NCBI GenBank assembly: GCA_030278955.1
Contig: JAOANR010000011.1
Span: 45,743,417-45,807,416, forward strand
Reading direction: 5' to 3'
Length of the DNA: 64,000 nt
Source of the DNA: Hygrophila difformis
Lineage: Eukaryota; Streptophyta; Magnoliopsida; Lamiales; Acanthaceae
The position numbers and the translations under genes were made by a program. Under the pieces are notes generated by a model that had not been told where the DNA came from, ran no database searches, and worked only from the letters and a program-made list of their open reading frames with translations. Positions 33,128 through 46,847 of this stretch are shown here, in pieces; the stretch's first letter is position 1, and each line of letters starts with the position of its first letter.

Positions 33128-33770
33128 TTTGGCTATATTGAAGCTATGGAAACGAGCAACCCGCTGCCGAGTACTGGCCTTGCGTTCTTCAAATTTCTGT
33201 GCCCCCTTTCTTCTCCAACCCGTCACAAGTTCATGCCTATGGAAACTTTAGCAACGCTGCCGCTGCCCCGATGTACGAGAGTTGCCTCACCCACGGCCAA
33301 AGCCCTCCTCAACCTTCTTCATCTTAGCCTGCCTTTTGTAGAGAATCTATTCTGTGACGTGGAAAATCATCCGAATTGCTGCTGTACAGCGTCGCCGGCC
33401 CTCCCTGCTCCTCCCCCTGCCATCGCCCGCCTTGCCAAACCCTAGCGGCGCCGTCCCCCTGTTCCTCATACCTACTCTGCTCTCGTCGAGTGCCGCACCA
33501 CTACAGTCGTTGCCCCATTCCCAGCCTGGCGCCTCCACCGGAGCTCGCCCGCATCTTCCCCATTTCCCAGATCTATAAACGCCCCCAAAACCTCGGACCT
33601 CCAGACCAAACCCAAACACGGGATACTGTTATTCCTTTCCATTTACGCCTCAGTCCATCGCACCGTCATCCGGCCTCTCATCGGCCTCACATCTCTGCGT
33701 ACACCTCACTTCATTTTCCTGGTGTTACCCTGCTGATCTGGGAAGCCGTTGCGTTGAAGGTAACATATTG
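33128..33770 (+). other. GC-richer exon-like region inside the Helitron
   Basis: Overlapping open frames (for example to 33445 and 33354-33578) in a C-rich stretch resemble a captured 5-prime gene region or first exon. Translations are Pro/Ser/Leu-rich with no recognisable domain, so I do not call a gene. Confidence 0.35.
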
Positions 33771-35750
33771 AGGTACTTAATTGAAGTTCGATTTTTTTTT
33801 CTGGGCTGCACATTGTTTGATTTTGGTTATGTGCTTCTGTGTGTTCGGTTGAGGGATTTTGAGAGTTCTGTGCTTCGAAGAGGATATTTGGGGCTACAGT
33901 TTGTTTGGTTTTGGTTCATTGGATTTGTTGAGTTAATGGTTTTAAATACGTTAGGCTATTAAATATGTGCTCAATGGCATTCATTCTGCAGTGACTTCCT
34001 GAAGTTCTATGAGTTTGTCAGTGGGAATGCATTAGGCAACTCTTTTTTATTTCCCTAGAATTCAGAGGATTTTATTCCAATTCATTTGTTGTTTCCTTGA
34101 AGCTATTGGTGAAATATCCCATTGGAGAAGATGCTTTCAAAATACAAAATCAGACATGTGTGAGGAAACTAAGATATAGTATCATAGCACTTGCACTTAT
34201 CAACCTGGTGTTGTCTATGGATGCAAATCGTCAGTGGAATTGCTTTATTTGTGGTACATTAATTGTTTCTTTTTGTGAGATTGGCTTAATTTGGTCCTTC
34301 AATTTCTTATTTATGAACTTGCTGCTATTTTTTGTGCTATGGATTTAGGTTGTTATTTCTGCAGCTTTTTGGAATCCTCGGTGCCCTAGGTATATGTATT
34401 TCAGTTCAGTTTAGTCAGCATTATTCCTGGGGGATTTATGCTAAATCTAAGCTTCCTGGATTGTCAAATTTCATTAGCCAGTATTATCTGGTAATCTCAA
34501 ATTGAATTTGAGATTTCAATTATATTGCGTTTCTCTTGATAAATTTATTTTGCCAGGTGTTGAGTGAATTGATTTTCAAATAAATATAAATGGTATTTCT
34601 AATTAGGAACAGTTGAATCCAAAACGACCACTCCATAAAACCCCCCGGTCGTGATCCCCTCCCCGGCACATTGTCCCCTTCAAGTTAGCTTTGGGTTTTC
34701 CACACTCTGAAGACACAGATTTGTAATTGCACTTGGCTTCGAGTTCTCTACAATCTTTTGTTTTTTTTATATGTATTTTGTTATATACTTTTGCTTCCGG
34801 TACTGTGATTTGGTTTAATTTGCCATTTCTTTGAATTTCCCTATTTCAGGACTTTTTGCTTCGTCCTTTCGCCTCCAACGCAACAAATCTCCTCTGCCGA
34901 TATTACATTTAAGGTAATTGATTTAGATTTATGGTTTATGTTTTATGTTTCACACCCCCTGTTCGTTTGTGCTTTATAAAGCTTTTTCATTAACTTACAA
35001 GGAAATCCTTTGCCAAGTAAATATATGTTTTATTGGCAGGTCAGATTGTGGCTACCCCGAGATTACATTTATCTCGCCTTCTCGAGGGTAATGGCCTTTG
35101 ATTCCCTCATAAAAGCATAAAAGTATGACTTCTATTTGGTTTTCAGATTGAAGTTTCATTTTTTTATAATTCTATTTTTACTACATTGGGTCGTTCTTAG
35201 TTAATTACTGGATTGAACAATTGTTGCCCTCATTTTGGTTTCTCACTTCAAGATTTTGAATTTGTTGGTTTTATGCTTGTTATTGTTTTTTTTTTGGTCA
35301 TTTTGATCCGGGGATTTGGGTTTCGGGTTTCAGTGTTCATGGTTTTTGAGTTGGAAGGGGCGAAGGGCTTGCTGATATGCAAGATTCTTTGTGATTTTAC
35401 CAGTGATTAAATAATATCGAACCACTTGCCATGTTGAATCAATTATTTAATGCTGGTGGCGAATCCATTACTAATCATATGGTGATATAAAATCTTTCAT
35501 TATTGTGGATGGTATGATCCATTATATATCATATAGTGATATAACATTTTAAGAGCTCGCAATGGTAATCAACTAATCATGATTTAAGGAATTCTGAGCA
35601 GCAAAGAGGTAACTCAAAGGTCTTTTATTTTCTGCTTGTTTCTGATATTGTTCTTTGTTCATCTATTCATATTTGACTGCGGTTGTCTGTTGGAATGTTA
35701 CCTTAATCAGTTTTCAGATTTTCAAGTAGTAAATGATAAAATCTTTGAAG

Positions 35751-35798
<48 letters not shown>

Positions 35799-36634
35799 TA
35801 TTATTATTATTAGTTACTTATATTAGTTTTTTTTTTTTTTTTGCACTGTCCAATTAGTACTTCTTCCACTGATGATAATGGTGATGCTATGGCTACTACT
35901 AATGTGTGGCCTAAGTATGTATTTGTGCATTAGGCTTTTCTGCCTGACTGTGTGAAATTCAATTCTGACTTCCTGAGTTAGTTAATTGTCTAAGATTCTA
36001 TTTTAATATGGTAATGCAGTTCTGATTCCCTCTGTCGTGGCTCCCAGGTGATGCAGGAATGGAGTATCTTGCTGAAGTTCATTTTAATGAACCTGTGCTG
36101 ATATAGGTGAATAAAAGATTCAGGCCCACAATCTTTACTTTATGAGGAGGAAATGACAAATTCCCTTGCTATGCCTTCTGTCATGAAGTTTGCAATAACA
36201 TTGTGGAGATTTTAGTTAAAATTAAAGCAATTGGCATCAGGTCTTTATTTTTCTACTGGATCATTGTTTTCCAATCATGCATCGCTGTATATTGTACCTG
36301 GCATTATACGGTGGCGTTATTGGGTTCCTGGTTGGCTGGCTGCAGATTGCATATGGAACAGGGATCGGAAGTCATACCCGTAAGTTACTCAGTTATAATA
36401 CGAAATTTTTAATTGATTTTCTGCATTCAGTAACTAGTGATAAATGATAATTCCATTTCATTGCTCCATACATTTGCAAACAAATTCGAGTTTGTCAGAA
36501 CATATTAATTTTAAGTAATATGTGCATCTGGGTAGCATTATTACATTACATGCATGTTCGAATTTTGTGGGCCATATTCGATTGATAAAGACTAGACTGT
36601 TTATATGTATTTTATGAATGGTGTTTCTCTGCAG
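33771..36634. other. Intron-like filler inside the Helitron
   Basis: T-rich sequence with no convincing coding exon. Short blocks bounded by AG and GT (about 34851-34912 and 35041-35087) could be captured untranslated exons. Confidence 0.35.
35753..35813. repeat. ATT microsatellite
   Basis: About twenty ATT units, with one phase slip near 35798. Confidence 0.9.
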
Positions 36635-37122
36635 TTGCTGGCATTTGATGAGATATTAAAGGTTAGGGGAACAGATGAAACCAAAAATGTATGGAGGGGC
36701 ATGACATCAGCGACCGCCTTTGTAGAAGGTGGGCTTTCAGATATATAGTTTGTTCAATCGGAATCTTTGAGTCTTGTAGGTCACTTGAATATTGTAAATC
36801 CTAGAAACATTATTAGATGCTAAAAATGAATCTTTGAGTCGATTTCTGTAATTTGTAGTTTTTCAAAAGAAAGGTGTAATTGAATTTTACCCTCATTAAG
36901 CTTTGTACGAAAATTTATAATTGAATTTTACCCTCATTAAGCTTTGTTTCAATGAGGGTTTGTAAAAACTCTTATCAAAATGTAGTAATTATATGCTTTT
37001 TCAAACGTACTTAAATAACTTCGCACCCATTGTACTCTAATAAAATTATCATTTAATGTTCTATTTCAGGTTATGACAGTGCAGATGAAGCTAAAATAAA
37101 ATGTTTCAAACACAACTGCGAG
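36635..37122 (+). pseudogene. Two captured exons of an unidentified gene
   Basis: Exon 36635-36728 follows TTTCTCTGCAG and ends GAAG|GTGGG. Exon 37070-37122 follows CTATTTCAG and ends GAG|GTATGT. Joined, they stay in one frame for 49 codons without a stop (starting LLAFDEILKVRGTDETKN). I do not recognise the protein. Good splice sites plus phase continuity suggest real exons captured from a host gene. Confidence 0.5.
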
Positions 37123-37319
37123 GTATGTAAGATCTAGAAATTAGAAATTGGCATTGATCAGGGGAACTATGTAATCATCAGATGATATTTTCACACTGAA
37201 AAGTAGTAAGATTCTTCTATTCCGCCATTACTCTAAATACTTCGAGAACTACATGCTACCTCATGTAGATGGAAAATGTAAATGTTGTAAATTTAAGGAC
37301 GGACTAATTTTATGTATGC

Positions 37320-38885
37320 CGGTCCAGTACCATTTATAGCCGCATCTAGGGTTTTGAGCATACCTTGCTGCCTGCCTGCGGCTTCCTCTACTCGATCACT
37401 CTCTGAGAGAACAAGACCTCGCTTGTGTTTCTAAAAGGTTTGTATCCTTTCATCAATTCACGTATATGGCTATGTATGAGCCATCCTCTTCCATTGGTTC
37501 TATGAACGAATCATTGGCAATCTTCAGGTATGGAGACCGGAGCTGTGGTGTCTGCAGAAGACGAGGGTGAAAAGGTTCACACTGGTGTTTTGCTGTTCAA
37601 CCGTGGGTACTACGACGAAGTCCAGGTCCTTTTTTTATTTTTATTTTTTCTTATTTGTTTATTTTTTAATGCGTTCGCACCGTATTTCGACTCATATGTT
37701 TATTCTTTATATCCGAGTAGTGAGTCCGTTGATCTATTCCCCCTACTTGATGTGTGATTGCTTCAACTAATGTGTTTATTTAGTATTAGTATTATTATTA
37801 TTTGTTTGGACAGAAGGAACCATGTGATGTTATATGCTTCATGAGATTGTAAGCTTCGAGAGTTTCCATTGAAATCCCAAATCCCAATATTCTTGCTCGA
37901 GGTTTGTGATAGTTTTCATGTTCAAGGAGTGGAATTGATTATCCATGTTTGCCTAGAGCTTATATTCCCTTTTTGGCCATTAGTGTTTTGACTCAGATGT
38001 TTAAGTTGACGGTAGAGTGGAAGCTTTGCTCTGTAGAATGAAGCATATTTATTCTCAGTTATTTGACTATGTCTACAGCTGGATGCCGTTGAAAATCTAT
38101 AGATGCCAAACTCTCTATGTGGCTTGCATAATTTATTTCAATATTCAAAGCTAAAATATTCTTGTGGTTGATTTCTTTCTAGGTATTCTATTTGATTGTT
38201 GACATTGTTCCCCATGTAGATCAATGACATCTCTGTCAAAGACTGTACCACTGCTACTGCAGCCAAGCATCCGATGTACACACCTCATACAGCTGGGAGG
38301 TACCAAGCAAAACGTTTCAGGAAGGCTCAGTGCCCCATTGTTGAGAGGCTAACCAATTCCCTGATGATGCATGGACGGAACAATTGGGAGAAGCTCATGG
38401 CAGTTTGCATCATTAAAGCATGCCATGGAGATCATCCATTTGTTGACTGACCAAAATCCTATTCAAGTTATTGTTGATGCTATCATCAATAGGTTTATAG
38501 CTTAAATTCTGCATATATGCATCTTTATTTGGGTGTGTCGGTATGCCTTTGAGATTTAAATCATGGTGCAGTAATTTATTATATTTATTCAGACATTTAT
38601 AAGTGAGCATTTTTGTTAAGATATTTCAATTGTTGTTAAAGATGACATGATTTTACTCAGTTATGTACTCACTAATATGTAGTGGTCCAAGGGAAGATGC
38701 AACCCGCATTGGATCTGCTGGAGTTGTCAGGAGGCAAGTCGTTCATATATCTCCACTTCATCGCGTCAATCAAGCTATTTATCTGCTTATAACTGGTGCT
38801 TGAGAAAGTGCTTTCCGGAATATTAAGACCATTGTTGTGTGTCTTGCTGATGACTTATCAATGCTGCCACGGGATCTTCAAACAG
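37320..38885 (+). pseudogene. RPS5: RPS5 (40S ribosomal protein uS7) gene fragment
   Basis: A leader with a telo-box-like TAGGGTTT (about 37349) precedes coding exons 37527-37625, 38220-38492 and 38683-38885, with introns kept. Exon 2 holds the hallmark [20 protein letters not shown] and [14 protein letters not shown]; exon 3 gives [18 protein letters not shown]. Lesions are one extra base near 38416 (in ATTAAAGCATGCC), a stop in place of Arg near 38802 (GGTGCTTGAGAAAG), one lost base near 38851 and the missing last exon. Exon 1 also diverges from normal RPS5. Keeping introns shows it came from genomic DNA, not from an mRNA, consistent with Helitron capture. Confidence 0.85.
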
Positions 38886-39179
38886 GTAATCAACAATATT
38901 GTCCTCCAATTCTTGTGCAATAGTTGTGATGCAGATGACTGATAGGTACAGTCTGTTTTGCGCGTATTTCCTTTGCAATTAGGGAGTGATTGTAAAACGG
39001 TGGGAAATGATCATAAGAAATGCCATCGACCAGTCAAGAATACACATGGATGAAGCAAACTTGTATTATTTTTCTTGAGGTATGCTGTGATAGGCACTTT
39101 CCCTTCAAGCATATTTGAAATCCAATTCAAGACATGTAAAAGCAGCTAATAAATTCAAGACAGTGAAAATTCTTATGCC

Positions 39180-39216
39180 GTCCCGCGCAGCGTAGCGCGC
39201 GGCGGACGAGTTCTAG
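39180..39216 (+). other. Helitron 3-prime terminus
   Basis: A GC-rich palindromic hairpin is followed by CTAG at 39213-39216 and a T. Its high GC content stands out in an AT-rich region. Confidence 0.75.
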
Positions 39217-39621
39217 TATATATATATAGCCCTCCACGGCTCCACCCCCACAGCTGTATGTATAAGGCTTCTAAAGAAACAATAAATACCGTGTTTTTGT
39301 TTTCTGATTTTGTTATTTTGTTGTTTGTGCAACTATATTATGTTAGAAAATGAGTAAAAGGTTCCCTCGTTTTTGCTTCATTTTGATCTTTACAGACTAA
39401 TTTTACTTAATTCATATTGTATTGCTAACGTTGGTCAATTTCCGTTCAGTTTTTACACTTCTGTTTAATGTGAAAATTGTGTGCGTGAACTTAGTACTCA
39501 TGGCTCTATTAAAAAATGAATAAAATGTTCAAAATCAAAATATAAATTAATAATGGGTGAAATACTAATATAAAATTAGGGGAATCCCAATATATACAGC
39601 ATCCGGAACACTCAACACTAA

Positions 39622-40353
39622 CGGTGCGTTTGGTTAGAGGGATCTTAGATTACCAGTGGGAATGTGATTGCTGGGAATGTAAGATTACTGGGAATATGAG
39701 ATTGCTGGGAATCTTATTTTTTGATGTTTTAAGATTATTGCGTTTGGTTAGATTGGGAATCTCAGATTTCTAGTTCTAATTAATTTACCATAATGTCCCT
39801 GAATTTCAATTGAACGAATGTTATAAATATGTCATTTTGCTACACAAATAAAAATATTTAAGCCGATTTATTTTCTAAAATATTGAAAATTCTTTATATG
39901 TAATTTATTGTGTGATAGTTACTTATTTAATATGAGAATATATTAAAATATGAGAATATATATAAAAATATAAAATATATATTAAAATATGAGAATATAT
40001 ATTTAAAAAATATGTTTAAATAATTTAAAATTTTCCAATTTATTTTCTAAAATTAAATTTCATATATTTATCATTTTTTATAATACAAATATCTAAATTT
40101 ATAAAATAAAATATGTATAAAAATGAGGGTATAAAAGTCAAATTAATATAAAAGTAGGTAAAGTGGAGGTGGTAATCTAAGATTACCTGCCCTCCAGGTG
40201 GGAATGTGATTCCCACCTAAAACACCAACATTCCCACCTCGGTGGGAATGTGAGATTCCCACATGAAACATGCCCCGAACCAAACATGGGCATGTTTCAT
40301 TCCCTACCTAAGATTCCCAGTGGGAATCTCAGATCCCCGAACCAAACGCCCCG
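39622..40353. mobile_element. PIF/Harbinger-like MITE
   Basis: The ends are CGGTGCGTTTGGTT and AACCAAACGCCCCG, inverted repeats with one mismatch. TAA at 39619-39621 and 40354-40356 is the target duplication. Internal GGGAATCTNAGATT-type repeats face each other. No transposase frame is present. Confidence 0.75.
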
Positions 40354-40505
40354 TAAGTATATATGTGTGGACACCATATAAATTAAATAGGCAATTATAT
40401 AAATTAGGTTAATTGTACTCTGTCTACCTCTAATTAAGAAATATAGTATGTGTTGCATTAACTTTTTGTTAGACGATTATGATTGATGATGATTCAAGAC
40501 ACAAC

Positions 40506-41439
40506 GGTTAATACCCATATTTTGAGATAATGTGTTCCAACCCAATGATGAACACTAGATAGGTTCCCTTCCTCAAGTCTTATCCGCGTGGTATTATTGG
40601 CAAGATATTCCCTGTGATCGGATAAGGTCGTCTCTGCATGGTAAGGAGAATCTCCCCAACGGTCGTCTGGTCATCCTCAATATGGGCGTTTTATACAAGG
40701 CATACATATCCTACCATCTAAGGGAAGACGTCGGCTATGGAAGGAGGAAGATTTCCTGGATATGATTATCTCCTTCCATTGCAACAGGATTTCGAATGTC
40801 CCTTTAAGAAGGACTGATTACAGTGGACGTGTTACACTTTTCAAGTATTATCCTTCTTATGTTCTAAACGTGTGAGAAATCCTTTATCAATCTCTTCACC
40901 CCATCCGCAAGATTCATCACTTGTGAAAGAGATTGTTACTTGAGTGATTATTTCTATCGTCATACACATTGAACCCTTGATTGATTTCGACACGTTCGAT
41001 CAAGGGAAGCACTCAAGTTTGTGTCAACAAGATACTACCCTTCATTGCTACATCAAAGGGAGGATCTTTTACAGGTTCACTCAAGGGAAACTTGGAGAAG
41101 GAGTCTTCAAGGGGTCGAAGCAGAATCGGAGCATTCTCACCAGAAAAGGGAATTTCTGGTACCATCGATCATCCGCTTGGGTGTTGGAGTAAAAGGTTAC
41201 TGGTTCACTATTGTTCGTGTTGTAACGTGGTGTTCGAACACATAGTGGAACACTCCTGGATTGGTATCCCCCAGACGTAGGCCTTGGGCCGAACTGGGTC
41301 AACAACTCTCTGTTTGTTCTTGTTTCTTTACTGCACTTATTTACTTCTGAGCACTAACCTACTAACAAGTCTTTTAAGTGTGTGATTGAACAAACAGTTG
41401 TGGTTAAGGTTTTTAATCTTGACGTATAAGGGACCAACA
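40506..41439 (+). repeat. 5-prime LTR of element 2
   Basis: It begins GGTTAATACCC (the right LTR has TGTTAATACCC) and ends GGGACCAACA. Small open frames inside occur in both LTRs and are not genes. Confidence 0.92.
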
Positions 41440-41441
41440 AG

Positions 41442-41453
41442 TGGTATCAGAGC
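41442..41453 (+). promoter_or_regulatory. Primer-binding site of element 2
   Basis: TGGTATCAGAGC, complementary to initiator-Met tRNA, 2 bases after the LTR. Confidence 0.9.
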
Positions 41454-41486
41454 ACACACACCTTCGGGTGAGATCTAAACGTCAAG

Positions 41487-44400
41487 ATGAGTCGGGAAGG
41501 AGGAAACATTTCCAGGCCACCTTTGCTATATGGGACAAATTTTTCTTATTGGAAGACCAGGATGAGGGCTTTTCTCATGGCCATTGATGAAGGTGTTTGG
41601 GATGCTGTTGAAACCAAGTTCGAATGTCCCACTGTGGAGGACGATGAAGGTGTCAAAATACCCAAACCCAAGGACAAATGGACTGCGGAAGAAAAGACCC
41701 TATCATCCATGAACTCCAAGGCTCTTAATGCTATTTTCAATGGAGTCACTGAAGATCAATACAAGCTTATCTCCGCATGTGACACTGCGTATGATGCATG
41801 GGAAGTACTGGTAAACTCCCATGAAGGTATGGCCTCTGTTAGATCCTCCAAGTTAATTTCCATTGAATCCCAATTTCATAAACTTGTTATGGATGAAAAT
41901 GAGAGCATTGTTAGCTATGTTGGTAGAATTCGTGACTTGACCAACCAGGCACATCAACTTGGGAAAACCTATTCCCAACAAGAGTTGGTGAGAAAGATTG
42001 TAGGAACTATTCCCGACAGGTTTAACCCCAAGATTGCTGCCCTAGAACTCTACAAGGATTACTCCACTATGCAAGTAGATGAACTAATGGGGATACTCCA
42101 GTCTTGGGAAATGGATCATTGCAAGGAGGTTGGTGGCAAAAGGATAGCCTTCAAGGCCGAATCAAAGGTGGTGAATGACAAGGAAGCCGAGATTGATAGT
42201 GATCACAGTGATGATGACGAGATCTCTCTTCTCACAAAGAGATTGGCCAGACTTCTCAAGAATAAGAAAGGGAAGGAAGGTTTTTCTAGTGGGAAGGGCG
42301 ATGGATCAAACTCCAGAAGAGATTCCAAAAGAAGATCCAAACCCTATGGCAAGGATCAACAGTCCGAAGAAAGGCCCAAGGGACCAGAATGCTACGAATG
42401 CAGAGGTTTTGGTCACATTAGGGCAGATTGTGGAAATCTAAAGAAGAAGGAAAAGAAGGCCTACCACATTACCTTTAGTGATCATGATGAGGAACCTGAA
42501 TGCAGTGAGGGAGAATCTGAGCATGGGATTGCTCTCATGGCTCCAGGATCATGGGATTCAGACTCATGTTCGGACACTGAGTCACAACACGGTACTGATT
42601 CTAACCCTATGAATAATGACTTCCCTAATCATGATTGTGCTTCTCTTAGCAGCAAAGAAGCAGACAAAATAGAGCGTCTCACAGACCTCTATAATGAAGT
42701 TTTTGAGAAATTAGAAATTTCCATGACCGAGATAGAAGATTTGCAAAGAACCAATCAGGATCTTAGAGATGAGGTCGAAAGGCTCCTGGACGAGAACAAA
42801 GCCTTACTAGCTAAGGCTGAAGCAGTGTCCATCCACGTGACCGAACTTGAGGCTGGAATTCTCTTTGAAAAAGAGGAAAAGGAGAAGATGTCTACCAAGC
42901 ATGATTTAGTTACAGTGGAAATCACTGAACTCCGGGAGAAACTCAGCAAATCTGAAAAAATTCTGTCGGACATGAATAAAGGGAAGGCCAAACTCGATGA
43001 CGCTCTAGCAGCTGGAAAATCTCATGGGAACAGGCGAGGTCTTGGGTACAGCAACTTCAGTACTGCCTCTACCTCCAAAGGGAATATCAAGTTCGTTGCA
43101 GGAGGACAACTGAGTGACCGCGCACCTAGTCAGAACACTAAGACTGTTCACAAAGGTCCCAAGGGGTATAACAAAAGGAGGAATTCGTTCAAAGGACCTC
43201 TCATATGCGACTATTGCAAGTTCAGAGGGCACAAGACCGAACACTGTCGAAAGATCATCAAGGATCTTCTTGAAGGAAAACCGGTGAGATGGCCTAATGA
43301 AGAACTCAAGAAGAGGATCTCCATAAGGCGTGAATGGGTTACCAAAATCTCTGCAAGATGCAATGTGGCTTTCCTATCCTCTAGACAAAAGGGCAAGAAT
43401 GCAACTTGGTACTTTGACAGTGGTTGTTCGAGGCACATGACAGGAGACAAAGACGTCCTCAAACCATTAAAAGATGTTGATGGTGGATCGGTGGTCTTTG
43501 GAAATGGTAAAAAGGGTCGTCTCTCTGGACAAGGAACTCTCCATGGAGATGGTCTACCCAAGCTCAACAATGTCTACTATGTGGAGGGATTGCATGCTAA
43601 CCTCATTAGCATAAGTCAGCTTTGCGATGAAGACTTGACTGTATCCTTTAACAAAAAATATTGTGAAGTTCTCGACCCTAACAATGTATGCGTCATAAGG
43701 GGACTAAGATCTCGGAATGACTGCTATTTACTTGTACAAACTTGTAATTTTGTGAAAGATGCAGGAAGCTCCCGAAATCTACTCTGGCATGAAAAGTTAG
43801 GTCATCTGAACTTCAGAGATCTGATCAAGTTGAGCAGGACAGGAGCTGTTCGTGGACTTCCAGACCTAAAGAAACATGACTCTGACTTTTGTGAAGATTG
43901 TGCCAAGAACAAGCAAACTCGCGTGTCCCATCCCGTGACTGAACACAATGCTACAACACACTGTCTGGAACTCCTACACATGGACCTCCTTGGGCCAACT
44001 GAAATTTCTAGTCTGGGAGGTAAAAGGTACATTTTCGTTTGTGTAGATGATTTCTCCAGATATACGTGGGTTGATTTTGTCAGGGAAAAGAGCGAAGCTT
44101 TCAAAGCCTTTATGAAACTGTGCAATCAAATTATGAACGAGAAAGACTGCAAAGTAAAGAGAATTCGCAGTGATCATGGGAAGGAATTCGAGAATCAAGC
44201 ATTCGAGGATTACTGTTCCAGCATTGGGATCAAACACGAGTTTTTAGCACCAAAGACTCCTCAGCAGAATGGAGTAGTGGAGAGGAAGAACCGCACCTTG
44301 CAAGAAATGGCACGTGTCATGATGAACTCCAAGAAGGTTCCTGAGTTCCTCTGGGCAGAAGCAATCAACACGGCGTGCTATATGATAAATCGAGTGTATA

Positions 44401-46484
44401 TCAGGCCTAAAACACTCATGACTCCATACGAATTATGGAAAGGTAAAAAGACCTCAATATCATATTTTCACATCTTTGGTTGCAAGTGTTTTGTGCTTAA
44501 TGACAGGGAACACACCGGGAAGTTCAAAGAGAAAAGTGACGAGGGCATCTTTGTTGGGTACTCAACATCTAGCAAGGCTTTTCGAGTATACAACTCCAGA
44601 ACCAGGAAGGTAATCGAATCCACGAATGTCATTGTAGAAGATGCGCCCAACAGAGGAACACCAGTTGAATCCCAAGAAGAGGATGCAGAGAAAGACACCC
44701 AAAGCTCTGAACAAACTCGATCTTTGTCTGGAGACAAGCAGGAAACCACCGCGGAAAGTGATGAGATCCAACCCAGTGTTCAAACACCAGTTGGAACACC
44801 GTCACAGTCAGAGGTGGCTGCTCCCCAAGTCAGAATCCATCGTAATCACAATCCAGAGGATGTAATTGGGGACGTTCTTGAAGATTGGAGAACTCGTGTA
44901 AAGAAGAAGATCGACTATAGAGAGTTTGCAGGATTACATTGCTTCACCTCAAGGATTGAACCCTCAAGAGTTGAAGAAGCTCTGCAAGACGAGAATTGGA
45001 TCAATGCCATGCAGGAAGAGCTCGCTCAGTTCAAGAGGAATGAAGTATGGACCTTGGTCGAGCGTCCACATAACATCAACGTCATTGGAACAAAGTGGGT
45101 GTTCAAGAACAAAAGTGACGAGAATGGGAATGTGATTCGAAACAAAGCTAGGCTCGTAGCTCAAGGGTACACCCAAGTGGAAGGAATAGACTACAGTGAG
45201 ACCTTTGCACCCGTAGCAAGACTCGAAGCTGTGAGACTACTCCTTGCCATTGCATGCTCGATGGGCTTCAAACTCTATCAGATGGACGTGAAGAGCGCCT
45301 TTTTAAATGGTTGGTTGAAAGAAGAAGTGTATGTGGAGCAACCCAAGGGCTTCGAAGACGCAGACTTCCCAGACCATGTCTTTCGGCTAAACAAAGCTCT
45401 CTACGGGCTTAAACAAGCTCCTAGGGCATGGTATGAGAGGCTTTCAAAATATCTATTGGAAAATGGATATAGAAGAGGAAGTACAGACAAGACCATGTTC
45501 ATCAAAGAAGACTCCAAAGGGATCATTGTGGCTCAAGTCTATGTGGATGACATCGTGTTCGGATCAACCTCCCATGTGCTCAAGGACAAGTTCATCGAGA
45601 CTATGGGTAAGGAATTTGAGATGAGTATGGTAGGTGAATTGACATTCTTTCTTGGGATGCAGGTTACTCAGAGGAAGGAAGGTACCTTTCTGAATCAATC
45701 CAAGTATGCCAAAAGCATTGTCAAGAAGTTTGGGCTGGAGTCCAGTAAACCTGTCCGAACACCGATTGGAACATCTGATAAGCTTCACAAGGATCCTACA
45801 GGGAAGAGTGTTGATCGAAAGATGTACCGAGGGATCATTGGCAGCCTCCTCTACCTTGCAGCTAGCAGACCCGACATCAGCTACGCTGTGGGAGTCTGTG
45901 CTAGGTACCAAGCGGATCCAAAGGAGTCTCATCTAAAGGCAGCAAAGAGAGTGATTCGATACATTGCTGGAACACCTGATTTGGGCATATGGTACTCCAA
46001 AGAATCCAACTTACAGTTGATTGGATACACTGATGCAGATTGGGCTGGCAATGTTGACGATAGAAAAAGCACCACAGGAGGGTGTTTTTATGTTGGAACC
46101 AACTTGGTGAGCTGGTATAGCAAGAAACAGAACTCTATATCTCTCTCCACGGCAGAAGCGGAGTATATTGCAGCCGGGAGTTGTTGTGCTCAGCTCTTAT
46201 GGATGAGACAAATGATTAGTGACTATGGCATTGATCAAGAAAAGCTAGTGGTTCTCTGCGACAACATGAGTGCGATAAGTATCTCAAGAAATCCAGTGCA
46301 ACACAGTCGAACCAAGCACATTGATGTTAGACACCACTTTATCCGAGAACTCGTGGAAGATGAAGTAGTGTCCCTGGAATATGTTGGAACACAAGAACAG
46401 AACGCGGACATCTTTACCAAAGCTCTTGACGGGGATCGATTTGAAAAACTGAGGCGGGAACTTGGCCTATGCACCATAGTCTAA
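41487..46484 (+). CDS. Gag-pol polyprotein of Sirevirus element 2
   Basis: A single 1665-residue frame. Gag has the N-terminus [16 protein letters not shown], a CCHC knuckle near 301 ([14 protein letters not shown]), a coiled coil at about 390-510 and a second knuckle near 574 ([14 protein letters not shown]). The protease motif is near 640 ([12 protein letters not shown]). Integrase has HHCC from about 768, the DDE core from about 832 and [16 protein letters not shown] near 922. Reverse transcriptase has YVDDIVFGS near 1351, and RNase H has STAEAEYIA near 1552. All motifs are intact. The size and two-knuckle gag with coiled coil fit the SIRE lineage. The start is the first Met after the primer-binding site. 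Confidence 0.95.
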   Translation: MSREGGNISRPPLLYGTNFSYWKTRMRAFLMAIDEGVWDAVETKFECPTVEDDEGVKIPKPKDKWTAEEKTLSSMNSKALNAIFNGVTEDQYKLISACDTAYDAWEVLVNSHEGMASVRSSKLISIESQFHKLVMDENESIVSYVGRIRDLTNQAHQLGKTYSQQELVRKIVGTIPDRFNPKIAALELYKDYSTMQVDELMGILQSWEMDHCKEVGGKRIAFKAESKVVNDKEAEIDSDHSDDDEISLLTKRLARLLKNKKGKEGFSSGKGDGSNSRRDSKRRSKPYGKDQQSEERPKGPECYECRGFGHIRADCGNLKKKEKKAYHITFSDHDEEPECSEGESEHGIALMAPGSWDSDSCSDTESQHGTDSNPMNNDFPNHDCASLSSKEADKIERLTDLYNEVFEKLEISMTEIEDLQRTNQDLRDEVERLLDENKALLAKAEAVSIHVTELEAGILFEKEEKEKMSTKHDLVTVEITELREKLSKSEKILSDMNKGKAKLDDALAAGKSHGNRRGLGYSNFSTASTSKGNIKFVAGGQLSDRAPSQNTKTVHKGPKGYNKRRNSFKGPLICDYCKFRGHKTEHCRKIIKDLLEGKPVRWPNEELKKRISIRREWVTKISARCNVAFLSSRQKGKNATWYFDSGCSRHMTGDKDVLKPLKDVDGGSVVFGNGKKGRLSGQGTLHGDGLPKLNNVYYVEGLHANLISISQLCDEDLTVSFNKKYCEVLDPNNVCVIRGLRSRNDCYLLVQTCNFVKDAGSSRNLLWHEKLGHLNFRDLIKLSRTGAVRGLPDLKKHDSDFCEDCAKNKQTRVSHPVTEHNATTHCLELLHMDLLGPTEISSLGGKRYIFVCVDDFSRYTWVDFVREKSEAFKAFMKLCNQIMNEKDCKVKRIRSDHGKEFENQAFEDYCSSIGIKHEFLAPKTPQQNGVVERKNRTLQEMARVMMNSKKVPEFLWAEAINTACYMINRVYIRPKTLMTPYELWKGKKTSISYFHIFGCKCFVLNDREHTGKFKEKSDEGIFVGYSTSSKAFRVYNSRTRKVIESTNVIVEDAPNRGTPVESQEEDAEKDTQSSEQTRSLSGDKQETTAESDEIQPSVQTPVGTPSQSEVAAPQVRIHRNHNPEDVIGDVLEDWRTRVKKKIDYREFAGLHCFTSRIEPSRVEEALQDENWINAMQEELAQFKRNEVWTLVERPHNINVIGTKWVFKNKSDENGNVIRNKARLVAQGYTQVEGIDYSETFAPVARLEAVRLLLAIACSMGFKLYQMDVKSAFLNGWLKEEVYVEQPKGFEDADFPDHVFRLNKALYGLKQAPRAWYERLSKYLLENGYRRGSTDKTMFIKEDSKGIIVAQVYVDDIVFGSTSHVLKDKFIETMGKEFEMSMVGELTFFLGMQVTQRKEGTFLNQSKYAKSIVKKFGLESSKPVRTPIGTSDKLHKDPTGKSVDRKMYRGIIGSLLYLAASRPDISYAVGVCARYQADPKESHLKAAKRVIRYIAGTPDLGIWYSKESNLQLIGYTDADWAGNVDDRKSTTGGCFYVGTNLVSWYSKKQNSISLSTAEAEYIAAGSCCAQLLWMRQMISDYGIDQEKLVVLCDNMSAISISRNPVQHSRTKHIDVRHHFIRELVEDEVVSLEYVGTQEQNADIFTKALDGDRFEKLRRELGLCTIV

Positions 46485-46847
46485 GTTCCAGACAGGATCT
46501 TGGGGATCTCATTTGTCATCATTAAAACGGCTAAGTTTTTTTTCTGGATTTTCTTATATCTTAGCCTATTATTCGAGATCCCATACTTAATTACAATTTT
46601 TTATTGCAGAAAATACTTCCTCATACCTTGACAGTTGTTCGACTAAAGAAGGAAGTTTCTTTACATTTTTGGTAACCGACTACCTAGGAGGGATTCTATG
46701 ATGATCTCACGCCTCCACTAATAGGGAAGTTTCCTTTCAAATCTTACTTTCTTTTCAGAAACTTTCCCCCGCGTCTCCCTTCTTCTCTCTTGCACTCGCT
46801 CTAGTATTCTTGTCTCTCAAAGAACACACTACTCCCATACTCTCTTT

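Larger units (their letters stand above)
32932..39216 (+). mobile_element. Helitron carrying captured gene fragments
   Basis: The proposed 5-prime end is TCTAATATATATATATGCGAG directly after an A. The 3-prime end has a GC-rich hairpin region (CCCGCGCAGCGTAGCGCGCGG) and then GGACGAGTTCTAG followed by T. The A-to-T target and CTAG end are the Helitron signature. The 3-prime end is firm and the 5-prime end is less certain. Inside are an RPS5 gene fragment with introns, at least two other in-phase exons and a microsatellite. I see no Rep/helicase, so it is non-autonomous. Confidence 0.7.

Noticed and set aside
41081..41305. Small ORFs inside the Sirevirus LTRs
   Set aside because: They occur identically in both LTRs and have no protein features.
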